A stretch of DNA of 64,000 bases from JAFAHD01 sp963772515 (GCA_963772515.1 CAVYXC010000005.1:1-64000), one strand, 5' to 3'. Positions 42,298 to 51,860 are shown, counted from the first letter of the stretch. Translations and numbers: made by a program. Notes: generated by a model from the sequence alone, not told the origin.

Positions 42298-44037
42298 ATG
42301 ACCACACACGACTCAGAACGTGACCTGGCGCACATGCGCCATACCGCTGCGCATCTGCTGGCCCACGCGGTCGTCGATCTGTACGGCCCCGACGTCAAGT
42401 TGGCGATCGGGCCGGCCATCGAAAACGGCTTTTATTACGATTTCCTCAAGAGCACGCCGTTCGTCCCCGAGGATCTGCCGCGCATCGAAGAGCGCATGTG
42501 CGAGCTGATCGTGCGCGACGTCGCCATGACGGGCAAACCTATCTCGCGGGCCGACGCGGACGCCTACTATAAGAAGCTCGATCAGCCGTTCAAGCTCGAT
42601 ATCCTCGCCGGTATCCCGCCGGACGAACCGCTCTCGATGTACACGATCGGCGACTTCACCGACCTCTGCCGCGGCGGCCACGTCGAGCGCAGCTCGCAGG
42701 TGGGAGCGGTGAAGCTGCTTTCGCTCGCCGGTGCGTATTGGCGCGGCGACGAGAAGAACCCGATGCTGCAGCGCATCTACGGCACGGCGTTCCCGACCCA
42801 GGCGGAACTCGATGCCTATCTCAAACAGCTCGAGGAGGCGGAGAAGCGCGATCACCGCCGGCTTGGCAAAGAGCTCGACCTGTTCTCGATCCAGGAGGAC
42901 GCGGGCCCCGGTCTGATCTTCTGGCACCCGGCGGGCGGGCGCGTCCGCGACATCATCGAGGACTTCATCCGCGGCGAACTGCGCCGGCGAGGGTACGAGC
43001 CGGTCTACACGCCGCATGCCGTGCGCGAGAAGCTGTTCGAGGTCTCGGGCCATCTCCAGTCGTTTTCGGAGAGCATGTTCGGTCCGCTCGAGCTCGACGA
43101 AGAGCGCTATCGCGTCAAGCCGATGAACTGCCCGGGCCACATCCTGATCTACAAGTCGCGCCCGCGGTCATATCGCGAGCTGCCGCTGCGTCTGGCGGAA
43201 TTCGGCACCGTGTATCGTTACGAGCGTTCGGGGACGCTGCATGGGCTCTTGCGCGTGCGCATGATCTCCATGGACGACGCGCATCTGTTCTGCACGCCGG
43301 ATCAGCTGCAAGAAGAGTTCGAGAACACGGTCGACGCCGCGCTCACGGTGCTCAAGGCGTTCAAGTTCGATGACTATCGCTTATTCGTGTCGACTAAGCC
43401 GCCCAATGCGTTGGGCGACGATGCGCTGTGGGAGCGCGCGACGGACGCGATCAAAGCGGCCTGCGATCACGCGGGGTTGAAATACGAGATCGACGAGGGC
43501 GGCGGCGCCTTCTACGGACCGAAGCTGGACGTCAAGGTGCGCGACGCGATCGGGCGCGAGTGGCAGCTCTCGACGGTCCAGGTCGATTTCAATCTACCCG
43601 AGCGGTTCAAGCTCACGTACGTCGGTGCCGACGGCGCCGAGCACCAGCCGGTGATGATCCATCGCGCGTTGTGCGGTTCGCTCGAGCGATTCATGGGCGT
43701 GCTCATCGAGCACTATGCGGGCGCGTTCCCGTCATGGCTGGCGCCCGTGCAGGCGGTGGTGCTGCCGATCTCCGAGGATCAGATCCCGTATGCCGAGCGC
43801 GTGGCTGCTTCGCTGTCGTCTGCGGGCTTTCGCATGGACATCGACCGATCCAACGAGCGCCTGCAGAAGAAGATCCGCAACCAGCAGATGCGCAAGGTGC
43901 CCTACATGCTGGTGGTCGGCAAGAGCGAGGTCGCCGACGGCACGGTCAACGTGCGCTCGCGCGCGGGGGATCAGGAGATGATGTCGATCGAGGGGTTCGG
44001 CATCAAACTGCGAGACGAGGTCCTCGCGAAAACTTAA
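42298..44037 (+). CDS. thrS: Threonyl-tRNA synthetase, TGS-less form
   Basis: 579 residues. It begins at the editing (SAD) domain (MRHTAAHLLAHAVVDLYG and CRGGHVERSSQ hold the His/Cys editing site) and has no N-terminal TGS domain, which full bacterial forms of about 640 residues carry. The class II core follows: KPMNCPGHILIY, motif 2 FGTVYRYERSG then HGLLRVR, and motif 3 in HRALCGSLERFMGVLIEHYAG. The C-terminal anticodon-binding domain ends the protein. The residues after motif 2, RMISMDDAH, replace the usual RGFTQDDAH. It charges tRNA-Thr in the cytoplasm. ATG 42298 is the family start; GTG 42265 is possible. Confidence 0.95.
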   Translation: MTTHDSERDLAHMRHTAAHLLAHAVVDLYGPDVKLAIGPAIENGFYYDFLKSTPFVPEDLPRIEERMCELIVRDVAMTGKPISRADADAYYKKLDQPFKLDILAGIPPDEPLSMYTIGDFTDLCRGGHVERSSQVGAVKLLSLAGAYWRGDEKNPMLQRIYGTAFPTQAELDAYLKQLEEAEKRDHRRLGKELDLFSIQEDAGPGLIFWHPAGGRVRDIIEDFIRGELRRRGYEPVYTPHAVREKLFEVSGHLQSFSESMFGPLELDEERYRVKPMNCPGHILIYKSRPRSYRELPLRLAEFGTVYRYERSGTLHGLLRVRMISMDDAHLFCTPDQLQEEFENTVDAALTVLKAFKFDDYRLFVSTKPPNALGDDALWERATDAIKAACDHAGLKYEIDEGGGAFYGPKLDVKVRDAIGREWQLSTVQVDFNLPERFKLTYVGADGAEHQPVMIHRALCGSLERFMGVLIEHYAGAFPSWLAPVQAVVLPISEDQIPYAERVAASLSSAGFRMDIDRSNERLQKKIRNQQMRKVPYMLVVGKSEVADGTVNVRSRAGDQEMMSIEGFGIKLRDEVLAKT

Positions 44038-44070
44038 ATCCGCAAGAGTGTAGTCCCGCGCTCGCGTTTC

Positions 44071-47000
44071 TTATTGCACCGTCACCGTCAGCGTGACGGT
44101 GCCAGATGCGCCGGGATTGAGCGCTCCGGTCAGCGTCCAGGTGACCACACCCGCCGTCGGACCGGACGGTGTGCACCCTGTTAGCCCTGCTCCGAGCGTT
44201 CCGCATGCGGCGCTCACGAACGTAGTGTTCGCGGGAACCGTATCCTTGATCGCGATGTTCTGTTCCGCGAACGGACTTGTGTTCGTGTACGTGATCGTGT
44301 AGAGCAGTGTGTCGCCCGGCAGCCCGGTACCCGAGGTCCCATTCGAACCGCCCTGCGTCACATTGCGCACGACCTTGGCCAGGGAGAGCGAGACCGCGGC
44401 CACAGTGATGCTCGCGGACGTCGGCTGCAGGTTCGTGAGGCCGCTCGAGGTGGCGACCGCACCGGCGGGGATCGTATTCGTGAAGGTGCCGAACTGCGTC
44501 GGCGTGGACGTGGTCACGGCCACGTAGGTCACGCACTTGGCGGCTGGCGCTAGCGTGAAGTTCGTGAGTGTGAACGAGCTACCGCCAGGCGTGCCGGTCA
44601 CCGTCGCCCCGCAGTTGGCAGGTGCGCCGGTTTGCGGCGGCGGCTGCGTCGTCGTATCTTTGACGACAATGCCGGCCGGTAGATTGTCGGTCAGGGTCGT
44701 GACCGTCTCGCTCACGTTCGACCCGTTCGTGAAGATCAGCGCTACCCATGTGGTGGCGCCCGGCATCAGCGAGGCCGCGAGGAACGTCTTGGCCAAGCCG
44801 ATATTGGCGGATGACGTCAGCGTCGCGCTGGCGGCGAACGGGTTGGTCGCACCGGAAGTCGATGTGATCGAGCTCGCCGCGATCGTGTTCGTCAGGTTAC
44901 CGGGCACCGACGACGTGACGTTGACCGTGATCGTGCAAGGCTGCAGGGCTCCGCCCGCAGTGCGCGACGGGAGGGTCGCCCCGGTGATCTGGATCTGCGT
45001 GCCGCCAGCAGGGGCCACGAGCGTCGCGTTCAGGCACGTCGTGCTCGCGGCCGGGGGATTGTTAATCGACATTCCTGCCGGCAGCGTGTCTGTCAAGGCG
45101 ACGCCACCCTCGTTGAAAACGAGGCCATTAACCGCCTCAGCATCATTGGAGAGCGTGATCTGCAGCTGCGAAACACCCGCAGCGGGAATCGCGTTCGGTG
45201 TGAACGTCTTGTTGACGTTGATCTGAGACGGCGCGACGAAGACGACGTTATTGACGCCGCTGATGCTCTGCAGATTGTCTTCGGTGCTCGAGATCGTCGA
45301 TTTGCCCGCGGTATACGTGCCGGCCACGGCCGATGTCACCGAATACATGATGGTGCAGACGTCCTTCGAGATGAAATCCGCGGACGTCGCGGTGTACGAA
45401 AGGCCGCCGGCCCCCGGGGTGAACGCGAGAACTGAGCCCAGCGTGCAGCTGTATGTGAAGTTCGGGGAGGCCGCGAGCACGACGTTGCTGCCTGAGGCGT
45501 TCAGGTTGAACGTCGCGCTCAGATTGTGATCGTCGTTGCCCGCCGTCGACGTGATGCGGTCGCTCACGGCGATCGTGTTCTTGATCGGGGCGATTCCCAC
45601 GGTCGTCGCACCGCTCGAGGAGTAATAGTGCGTCAGACTGAGTCCGTGGTTGACGGTAAGAGTCGCAGTGACGGCCTCCGCGTTGCTGACGGGCCCGGAC
45701 ACCGATGTCGCCGTGATGCCGCCGATCGGAATCGTGTTCGTCAGCGTGACCGGATATGGCTGTCCGACCGTCGGTGTGACCAGCACGCTCACCGTGCACG
45801 TGTGCGCCCCCGCCGCGATCGATCCACCGATCATGGTGATTAGCGTGCCGCCGACGGTACCGGCCAGCGTCGGTGCGCCGCAGGCCGCATTCGCCGTCGG
45901 CGTCGCCGCGATGACTAGGCCTGCCGGAAGGGTATCGGTGATCGAGACGTTCGTAAGCGCTGGATCGCTGGCGCGGTTGATGACGTTGATGCTCAACGTC
46001 GAGTTGACCGCTCGCGCGACGCTTGTCGGACTGAAAGCCTTGGTGAAGCTGGGCGTCGGCATCGGCGTCGGCCCGACCGTGAGGGTGCTCGACGCGTTGG
46101 TGATGGCTTTGAGCCCCTGGTCGTTCGTGACGCTGCTGCCGTTGACGGTATTGGTCGGCGTTTGCGAGGGCGGAGCGGCCGGCACAAGCACGTTGAACGA
46201 GATCTTACACGCGGGTCCGGATGTGCCGAGCGACGGCGCCGCGGTCAGCGTCAGCCCGGCCACCACGACGGTGGTCGTGCCGGAGATGGAGCCGGCTGGC
46301 CCGCCGCACGAGTTGGCGAGATTCGGCGTCGCGCCCAGCGTCAGCCCGCCCGGTAGCACATCGGTGAACCCGAAAGTGGTCAAGGCGACCGTGTCGCGGT
46401 TCGTCGCCGTCACCGTCAAGACGACTGTGGCGCCGGGCACGGTCGGGTTCGGCGCGAAGCTCTTCGTGATCGTCGGCGTGATCGGGTAGTAGGTGACGAC
46501 TGCAGAGGCGGCGCTGTTGTTCGAAACGCCTTGCGCTGAGGTGATGGCCTGCGTCGCGACCGTGAGTTGCTGCGTGCGCACGCTGTTCGAGAACTGGCCG
46601 TTGACGCTGGCCGTGACCTGCACGGTGCACGACCCGTTTGCCGCAATGTTCGCGCCGGTAACCGTGAACGTCACGGGGGAGGTGTTCGAAAACGTCGCCG
46701 TACCGCCGCAGGTGCTTACGACGCTGACGATGTGCAGGGTCGCGCCCCCGGATGGACTTGTCAGCGTGCCGGGAATCGTCACGTTGGTGAGCGCAAGCGA
46801 ATTCGGATTCGTCAATGTCACGGTGAAGACCGGCGACGCTGTCTCGGGAACTGCCGTGGGGACCACGCTGATCGCCACGCCGACGTTTCCGGGATCGGTC
46901 ACCTGCAGCGTCGCGCTCGCCGGGGTTCCGTTCGTGCCGGCGCTTGTCTGCAGCGCGCCCGCCGGGATAGTGTTGATGTAGTTCTGCGCGGCCGATCCGA

Positions 47001-47403
47001 AGACGGAGAGCGTGATCGTGCACGTGCCGGGATTGAACGGGTCGGGGGCCTGCGGAATGACGCCCGCCGTCAGCGTGACCGATCCCGACGTCGTGCTCAC
47101 GGTGCCGCCTGCGCACGTCGTCGCAGGCGTGACGGTGCTGTCCACGGTTAGGCCTGGCGGCAAGTTATCGGTGATCGTTGTGACGTTGACGGACGCCGTC
47201 GGATCGCTGTTGAGCAGCGTGATCGTCAAGGTTGAATCGGTGGCGAAGGAGACGCTTGAGGGACTGAACGACTTGTTGACGCCAACGCTGCCTGCGGAGC
47301 GCGCAAGGGTCGTCAGTGCCAGCACCACCGCGATAGCCAGGACCAAACCGAGCAGAATCGAGGCGGAGCCAAAACGCCGCATATGTCTAGTGTATCGGCT
47401 CAT
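44071..47403 (-). CDS. Large DUF11-repeat exported protein
   Basis: 1110 residues. ATG 47403 (second ATG at 47382) leads into a hydrophobic signal segment (SILLGLVLAIAVVLALTTLARSAG). The rest is at least seven tandem repeats of about 130 residues, each with PTxTKSFxPxxVxxGxxxxLTITxxNxxxxALTxVxxTDxLPxGL and a paired-cysteine loop (TTCAGGT, STCGGTA, NSCGGPA, NAACGAPT). These are DUF11 (TIGR01451) repeats. The first one begins VGVNKSFSPSSVSFATDSTL. No membrane anchor or sortase motif is seen at the C-terminus (ending LTVTVQ). Likely a long surface fibre. Only 21 bp separates its start from divergent tsaD. Confidence 0.88.
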   Translation of the reverse strand: MSRYTRHMRRFGSASILLGLVLAIAVVLALTTLARSAGSVGVNKSFSPSSVSFATDSTLTITLLNSDPTASVNVTTITDNLPPGLTVDSTVTPATTCAGGTVSTTSGSVTLTAGVIPQAPDPFNPGTCTITLSVFGSAAQNYINTIPAGALQTSAGTNGTPASATLQVTDPGNVGVAISVVPTAVPETASPVFTVTLTNPNSLALTNVTIPGTLTSPSGGATLHIVSVVSTCGGTATFSNTSPVTFTVTGANIAANGSCTVQVTASVNGQFSNSVRTQQLTVATQAITSAQGVSNNSAASAVVTYYPITPTITKSFAPNPTVPGATVVLTVTATNRDTVALTTFGFTDVLPGGLTLGATPNLANSCGGPAGSISGTTTVVVAGLTLTAAPSLGTSGPACKISFNVLVPAAPPSQTPTNTVNGSSVTNDQGLKAITNASSTLTVGPTPMPTPSFTKAFSPTSVARAVNSTLSINVINRASDPALTNVSITDTLPAGLVIAATPTANAACGAPTLAGTVGGTLITMIGGSIAAGAHTCTVSVLVTPTVGQPYPVTLTNTIPIGGITATSVSGPVSNAEAVTATLTVNHGLSLTHYYSSSGATTVGIAPIKNTIAVSDRITSTAGNDDHNLSATFNLNASGSNVVLAASPNFTYSCTLGSVLAFTPGAGGLSYTATSADFISKDVCTIMYSVTSAVAGTYTAGKSTISSTEDNLQSISGVNNVVFVAPSQINVNKTFTPNAIPAAGVSQLQITLSNDAEAVNGLVFNEGGVALTDTLPAGMSINNPPAASTTCLNATLVAPAGGTQIQITGATLPSRTAGGALQPCTITVNVTSSVPGNLTNTIAASSITSTSGATNPFAASATLTSSANIGLAKTFLAASLMPGATTWVALIFTNGSNVSETVTTLTDNLPAGIVVKDTTTQPPPQTGAPANCGATVTGTPGGSSFTLTNFTLAPAAKCVTYVAVTTSTPTQFGTFTNTIPAGAVATSSGLTNLQPTSASITVAAVSLSLAKVVRNVTQGGSNGTSGTGLPGDTLLYTITYTNTSPFAEQNIAIKDTVPANTTFVSAACGTLGAGLTGCTPSGPTAGVVTWTLTGALNPGASGTVTLTVTVQ

Positions 47404-47424
47404 CCGTGTCGAATCTGCTTATCC

Positions 47425-48441
47425 ATGGTGCTGCTCGGTATCGAGACTTCGTGCGACGACACCGCCGCAGCCGTCGTCCAAGACGGCCGTAGGGTGCTCG
47501 CGAATGTGCTCGCCTCCCAGGACGAGTTCCACCGCGAGTATGGCGGCGTCGTGCCTGAGATCGCCAGCCGCCGGCACGCAGAAGTCATCGGCGCGGTCAT
47601 CGAGCAGGCGATGGCCAAGTCTTCACGTTCGTTCGACCAGCTCGACGGCGTGGCCGTGACGTGCGGTCCCGGTCTGGCGGGTTCGCTTGTCGTAGGAGTC
47701 GCAGCGGCACAGGCCATCGCGTTCGCGCGCGACCTGCCCGCATACGCGGTCAACCATCTGCACGGCCATCTCTTCGCGAACTATCTCGAGGACCCGGAGG
47801 CGCCCGGCCAGACGCCGCCGGATGCGCCGTTCGTCTGCCTCATCGTGTCGGGCGGCCACACTGATCTAATCTATGTCGACTCGCCCTCGAGCCACCGCGT
47901 CATCGGCCGCACGCGCGATGACGCGGCCGGCGAAGCCTTTGACAAGGTCGCACGCATGCTCGGGCTTGGCTTTCCTGGCGGACCGCTGCTCGATGAGCTT
48001 GCGCGCGGCGGCGATCCGCGGGCCTTTGATTTTCCGCGCAGCCTGCTCGCCGAATCATCGAACGACTTCAGCTTCTCCGGTCTGAAGACGTCCGTGCGCT
48101 ATCATCTCGACGCGCATCCCGAGCACGCCTCGCAGCGAGCAGCAGATGTCGCTGCCAGCTTCCAAGCGGCGGTCGTCGACGTGCTGTGTACGAAGACGCT
48201 GCGCGCGGCCGCTGATCTTGGCGTCAAGGCGGTAGCGCTGGCGGGCGGCGTGTCGGCTAACTCGCGGCTGCGCGCGCAGCTGCGCTCGCAAGGCGGATCA
48301 GCCGGCATGCGCGTGCTGATCCCGCCGATGGCGTATTGCACCGACAACGCGGCGATGATCGCCGCCGCCGCGTTCTATCGCGGCGACGCGGCACGCGTCC
48401 CTGTCGCGGCACTGCACGCGGATCCGAATTTTGCCTGGTGA
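47425..48441 (+). CDS. tsaD: tRNA N6-adenosine threonylcarbamoyltransferase TsaD
   Basis: 338 residues. It opens with LLGIETSCDDTAAAVV, the Kae1/TsaD ATPase signature, and has the metal ligands in NHLHGH (His111 and His115, at the same numbers as in E. coli). IVSGGHTDL and the closing CTDNAAMIAAAA segment are also present. With TsaB, TsaC and TsaE it makes t6A37 in ANN-decoding tRNAs. The start at 47425 is the family start, although no strong ribosome site is seen; it is divergent from the DUF11 gene with 21 bp between starts. A tiny membrane-protein frame overlaps its last 11 bases. Confidence 0.96.
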   Translation: MVLLGIETSCDDTAAAVVQDGRRVLANVLASQDEFHREYGGVVPEIASRRHAEVIGAVIEQAMAKSSRSFDQLDGVAVTCGPGLAGSLVVGVAAAQAIAFARDLPAYAVNHLHGHLFANYLEDPEAPGQTPPDAPFVCLIVSGGHTDLIYVDSPSSHRVIGRTRDDAAGEAFDKVARMLGLGFPGGPLLDELARGGDPRAFDFPRSLLAESSNDFSFSGLKTSVRYHLDAHPEHASQRAADVAASFQAAVVDVLCTKTLRAAADLGVKAVALAGGVSANSRLRAQLRSQGGSAGMRVLIPPMAYCTDNAAMIAAAAFYRGDAARVPVAALHADPNFAW

Positions 48442-48580
48442 GTATCAGCGCGGCGAACGCAAGGAATTCGCGCACGATTTCGGGCTGTGGCTCGCCGGCT
48501 GCGGCATCGTCGTGCTGATCGTGTTGCTGGCGTTCATCGTCTACGCGGTGCTCTTGGTGCGCAGCGGCTGGCACGGATAG
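48431..48580 (+). CDS. Small single-pass membrane protein
   Basis: A 49-residue open frame beginning at TTG that overlaps the last 11 bp of tsaD in another frame. A charged N-terminus (EYQRGERKEFAHDFG) is followed by one strong transmembrane helix (LAGCGIVVLIVLLAFIVYAVLL) and a short tail RSGWHG. The hydrophobic, charge-flanked pattern is unlikely by chance, and it is probably translated with tsaD. Family unknown. It is too short for ordinary gene callers. The start codon is not certain; no ATG is available. Confidence 0.5.
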   Translation: MPGEYQRGERKEFAHDFGLWLAGCGIVVLIVLLAFIVYAVLLVRSGWHG

Positions 48581-48607
48581 ACCAGCGCGCCGCCACGGAG
48601 CGCGACG

Positions 48608-50026
48608 TCAACTTCCCGGTCGCACGATCTTCAAGAAGTTGGTCTTGCCGCGCACGCCCATCGGCGTGCCGCCGACGACCACAACGGCATCTCCGGGTGA
48701 GATCGCCCCGCGACGCAGCAGCTCGCTCTCGACGGTTGCGATCAACTCGTCGGTGGTTCCGGCGAAGGTCGCAAGACACGGGATGACGCCCCAGTCCAGC
48801 GCCAGGCGCCTGCCGATGACGTCGTTGGGCGCAAAGGCGTAGATCGGCACCTTCGGCCGGTCCTTGCTCACGATGCGCGCCGAGAATCCGCTGCTCGTGA
48901 ACGCTGCGATGCAGCGCACGTCGATGCTCTCCGTGATGCTGCATGCGGCGTGCGAGATCGCGTGCGAATCGCTATCGACACGCAGGCTGCGGCGCACGCG
49001 CGGCGGGAAGAACTCTTCGGTCTCGAGCGCGATGCGCACCATCGTCTCGACCGCCTCGAGCGGGAACTCCCCCGCTGCCGTCTCTTCCGACAGCATGATG
49101 CCGTCGGTGCCGTCGATGATGGCGTTGGCGACGTCGGAGGCTTCAGCCCGCGTCGGCCGCGCGGAATGCACCATCGACTCGAGCATCTGCGTCGCGGTGA
49201 TGACCGGCTTGAGGAGCGCGCCCGCGCGCTTGATGATCAGCTTCTGCAGCATGGGCACGCGCTCGGCGAGCATCTCGACGCCGAGGTCGCCGCGCGCCAC
49301 CATGACCGCGTCCGACTCGATGATGATCTCGTCGAGATGTTCGATCGCTTCAGGCCGCTCGATCTTGGCGACCACCGGCGTGTCGCCGCCGGCCGCGGCG
49401 ACCGCGGCTTTGGCTTCGACGAGATCGGCAGGCTGGCGCACGAAGGAGAGCGCGATGAAATCGGCCCCGGCGCGCACCGCGTGCTCGAGATCGACGCGAT
49501 CCTTCTCGGTGAGCGCCGGTGACGACACCGCCACGCCGGGCAGGTTCATGCCTGCGTGCTCTTTGATGGTGCCGCCGTGGATGACCGTGCAGCGGACGAC
49601 GTCGCCGTCCGTCGCATCGACGCGCAATTCGAGGGCGCCGTCGGCGAGCAGGATGCGATCGCCGGGCTTGACGTCGCGCGGGAGGGCGGCGTAACGCGTC
49701 GACAGGCGCGCGCTCGTGCCCGCGACCGCCCGTGTCGTGATCTCGACCGGCGCGCCATCCACGAGCTCTACCGGCTTATGGTCGACGAGATCTCCCAAGC
49801 GCAGTTTTGGTCCTTGGAGGTCGGCGAGCACGCCCACCGTGCGTCCGCGCGCCGCGGCGGACGTGCGGACCAGCGCGATCCAATCGTCGAGCTCGGCGAG
49901 CGTCGCGTGCGATAGATTGACGCGAAAGACGTCAACGCCCGCGCCGATCAATTTGTCGACCATGCCGGGCGCGCGGCACGCGGGGCCGAGCGTGGCCACG
50001 ATCTTTGTGCGTCTGATACGATCCAT
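48608..50026 (-). CDS. pyk: Pyruvate kinase
   Basis: 472 residues. ATG 50026 has AGAGG upstream; the frame extends by a TTG to 50032. RRTKIVATLGPA opens the protein, VFRVNLSHA is the phosphate-binding stretch, ADLQGPKLRLGDL the B-domain junction and VVAKIERPEAIEHLDEIIIESDAVMVARGDLGVE the active-site signature. The K+/metal site and the Thr/Ser-containing loop ATQMLESMVHSARPTRAEASDVANAIIDG follow. It makes ATP and pyruvate from PEP. Two tandem palindromes (50043-50077) lie just before the ribosome site, overlapping the end of purN, which may be a control element. The gene is co-directional with purM and purN. Confidence 0.97.
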   Translation of the reverse strand: MDRIRRTKIVATLGPACRAPGMVDKLIGAGVDVFRVNLSHATLAELDDWIALVRTSAAARGRTVGVLADLQGPKLRLGDLVDHKPVELVDGAPVEITTRAVAGTSARLSTRYAALPRDVKPGDRILLADGALELRVDATDGDVVRCTVIHGGTIKEHAGMNLPGVAVSSPALTEKDRVDLEHAVRAGADFIALSFVRQPADLVEAKAAVAAAGGDTPVVAKIERPEAIEHLDEIIIESDAVMVARGDLGVEMLAERVPMLQKLIIKRAGALLKPVITATQMLESMVHSARPTRAEASDVANAIIDGTDGIMLSEETAAGEFPLEAVETMVRIALETEEFFPPRVRRSLRVDSDSHAISHAACSITESIDVRCIAAFTSSGFSARIVSKDRPKVPIYAFAPNDVIGRRLALDWGVIPCLATFAGTTDELIATVESELLRRGAISPGDAVVVVGGTPMGVRGKTNFLKIVRPGS

Positions 50027-50042
50027 CAGCAACCTCTGTAGC

Positions 50043-50077
50043 GGTCGAATTTATTCGACCGTCGAATTTATTCGACC
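50043..50077. promoter_or_regulatory. Two tandem palindromes upstream of pyk
   Basis: The 17-bp unit GTCGAATTTATTCGACC occurs twice head to tail (44-60 and 61-77 of the 50000 block); each is a near-perfect palindrome (GTCGAAT / ATTCGAC around TT). It sits about 17 to 51 bp upstream of the pyk ATG on the transcribed strand and overlaps the purN stop codon. An operator for a regulator of pyk, or a pair of RNA hairpins, is inferred. Confidence 0.6.
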
Positions 50078-50716
50078 GTTCCGTCTTAACCACGCCAGGA
50101 CTCCCTCGCGCACGACTTCGTGCTCGACCGGATGCAGGCGCGCCAGCGCCGATTCAACCGTGTCGTCGGCGCGCAGCGCGAACGGGCGGCGCGCTAATAC
50201 CGGACCACGGTCGACCGCCGGAGTGATCTCGATGAGCGTCGCGCCGGTCATCGCAGCACCGGCCTTGAGGGCATCGCGCAGCGCGCGTGCGCCTCGAAAA
50301 ACCGGCGACACGCTGCCGTCGGGCAGCGTCACGCGATCGGCTGAGGGGTCATCGGGCAAGAACGATGGATGCAAGTTGAGCACGCCGTCAAAGCCGGCCT
50401 CCAAGAAGCCGGGAGCGAGCACGTGCATCCAACCGAGCAGGAGCACGAGCCGGGCGCCGCTGCGCCTGATCGCAGCAGCAAGGTCAACTGCATACTTGGC
50501 GCGCGACTCGAGCGCCGGTGAGAACGGGATGACAAACGTGGCGACGCCGGCTGCGCGAGCGCGCTCGAGCGCATACGCGTCTTCACGGTCGGAGACGACG
50601 AGCCGCACGTCCAGCGGCAGCGTGCCTGCGCGGACCTGGTCGAGCACTGCTTGCAAGTTCGTGCCGTTGCCCGAGACGAGAATCGCGGTAGGGTACGATT
50701 GCGGCGAACCGCTCAC
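50051..50716 (-). CDS. purN: Phosphoribosylglycinamide formyltransferase PurN
   Basis: 221 residues from GTG 50716, which overlaps the purM stop as GTGA; an upstream GTG at 50740 is less likely. AILVSGNGTNLQAVLDQV is the phosphate-binding loop, LLLGWMHVLAPGFLEA the central helix, VLNLHPSFLP the His-containing catalytic strand and TGATLIEITPAVDRGPVLARR the Asp-containing one. The step is formyl transfer to GAR with 10-formyl-THF. A few positions differ from the usual pattern (SGNGTNLQA for SGxGSNLQA, TGATLIEI for TGxTVHxV), so activity is likely but not certain. The stop lies inside the first palindrome before pyk. Confidence 0.9.
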   Translation of the reverse strand: MSGSPQSYPTAILVSGNGTNLQAVLDQVRAGTLPLDVRLVVSDREDAYALERARAAGVATFVIPFSPALESRAKYAVDLAAAIRRSGARLVLLLGWMHVLAPGFLEAGFDGVLNLHPSFLPDDPSADRVTLPDGSVSPVFRGARALRDALKAGAAMTGATLIEITPAVDRGPVLARRPFALRADDTVESALARLHPVEHEVVREGVLAWLRRNGRINSTVE

Positions 50717-51720
50717 GCGAAGATCACGCTGGGCGCGCACGGCCCGAGCGGCTCGATCTCTCCGATCACGATAGCGTCAGGCATCGCGCCCGTCGCGGCG
50801 TCTGCTTGCCCTCGGGGGATGATGGCGCAAAAACCGATGCCCATATTGAACGTGCGCAACGCGGTCTCACGATCGAGCGCCGCTTCGCGTACGATGAGCT
50901 CCATGACCGGCGGCACCCGCCAGCGCGACGGATACAGGCGCGCTGCGACGCCCGACGGCAGGGCACGCGGGAGATTGTCCACCAATCCGCCGCCGGTGAT
51001 GTGCGCCATCGCGTGCACCGTGACGCCGGCCGCCTGCGCGGCGCGCACCGCTTTCAGGTACGACGGATGGATGGCAAGCAACGCGTCGCCGATCGTGCTC
51101 GCGCCGATGGGATCGTGCCAGCGCGTCGGCGACAGGACCTTGCGCACGAGCGAGTAGCCGTTGGTGTGAAAACCGTTCGACGGCAATCCCACGACGACGT
51201 CGCCGACGGCGACGCGCGTCACGTCGATGAGGTCCGCGCGCTCGACCGCGCCGACGATCGTGCCCGCTAGATCGAAGTGCCCGGGTTGATACAGCCCCGG
51301 CATCTCAGCGGTCTCGCCGCCCAGCAGCGCCATGCCGTTGTCCGCGCATGCGGCGCCGACGCCGCCCACAACCGCAGCGGCCATCGCAGGGTCGAGCGTG
51401 CCGACGGCAAGGTAGTCGAGAAAAAACAGAGGCCCGGCGTTGAGACATAAGATGTCGTTGACGCAGTGGTTGACGAGATCGCGCCCGATGGTGTCGTAGC
51501 GCCCGAGCTCAGCGGCGACGAGCAGCTTCGTGCCGACGCCATCGGTCGACGCGACCAGCACTGGATCGCGCAGGCCGCTCATGGCGAAGCAGCCGCCGAA
51601 GCCGCCGATGCCTTCGAGCACGCGCGGATCGCGCTGCTTCGGCAGGACCGCCCTGTAACGCGCGACCGCGTCGTTGCCCGCGTCGATATTCACGCCGGCC
51701 TTCGCATATGCGTCTGACAC
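50713..51720 (-). CDS. purM: Phosphoribosylformylglycinamidine cyclo-ligase PurM
   Basis: 335 residues, GTG start. It opens with a short helical stretch and then GIGGFGGCFAM; the ATP/Mg motifs VLVASTDGVGTKLLVA and LLGGETAEMPGLY follow, with GLPSNGFHTNGYSLVRKV and ITGGGLVDNLPRALP later. It converts FGAM to AIR in purine synthesis as a cytoplasmic dimer. It is translated with purN (GTGA overlap) and is divergent from pepA across 140 bp. Confidence 0.96.
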   Translation of the reverse strand: MSDAYAKAGVNIDAGNDAVARYRAVLPKQRDPRVLEGIGGFGGCFAMSGLRDPVLVASTDGVGTKLLVAAELGRYDTIGRDLVNHCVNDILCLNAGPLFFLDYLAVGTLDPAMAAAVVGGVGAACADNGMALLGGETAEMPGLYQPGHFDLAGTIVGAVERADLIDVTRVAVGDVVVGLPSNGFHTNGYSLVRKVLSPTRWHDPIGASTIGDALLAIHPSYLKAVRAAQAAGVTVHAMAHITGGGLVDNLPRALPSGVAARLYPSRWRVPPVMELIVREAALDRETALRTFNMGIGFCAIIPRGQADAATGAMPDAIVIGEIEPLGPCAPSVIFA

Positions 51721-51860
51721 GCGTCATCGTTTCGGCGCAACCGGGCCGCCCCCTACGCGCCGCTTCCAGGTTCGCGCCGGACCCGCGGCGAACCGCGACC
51801 TGCTCCGCCAGCCGCCCGTTGTAACTCACCTTTTTCGCTCGAAAGGCTCTGCTTCTTATA

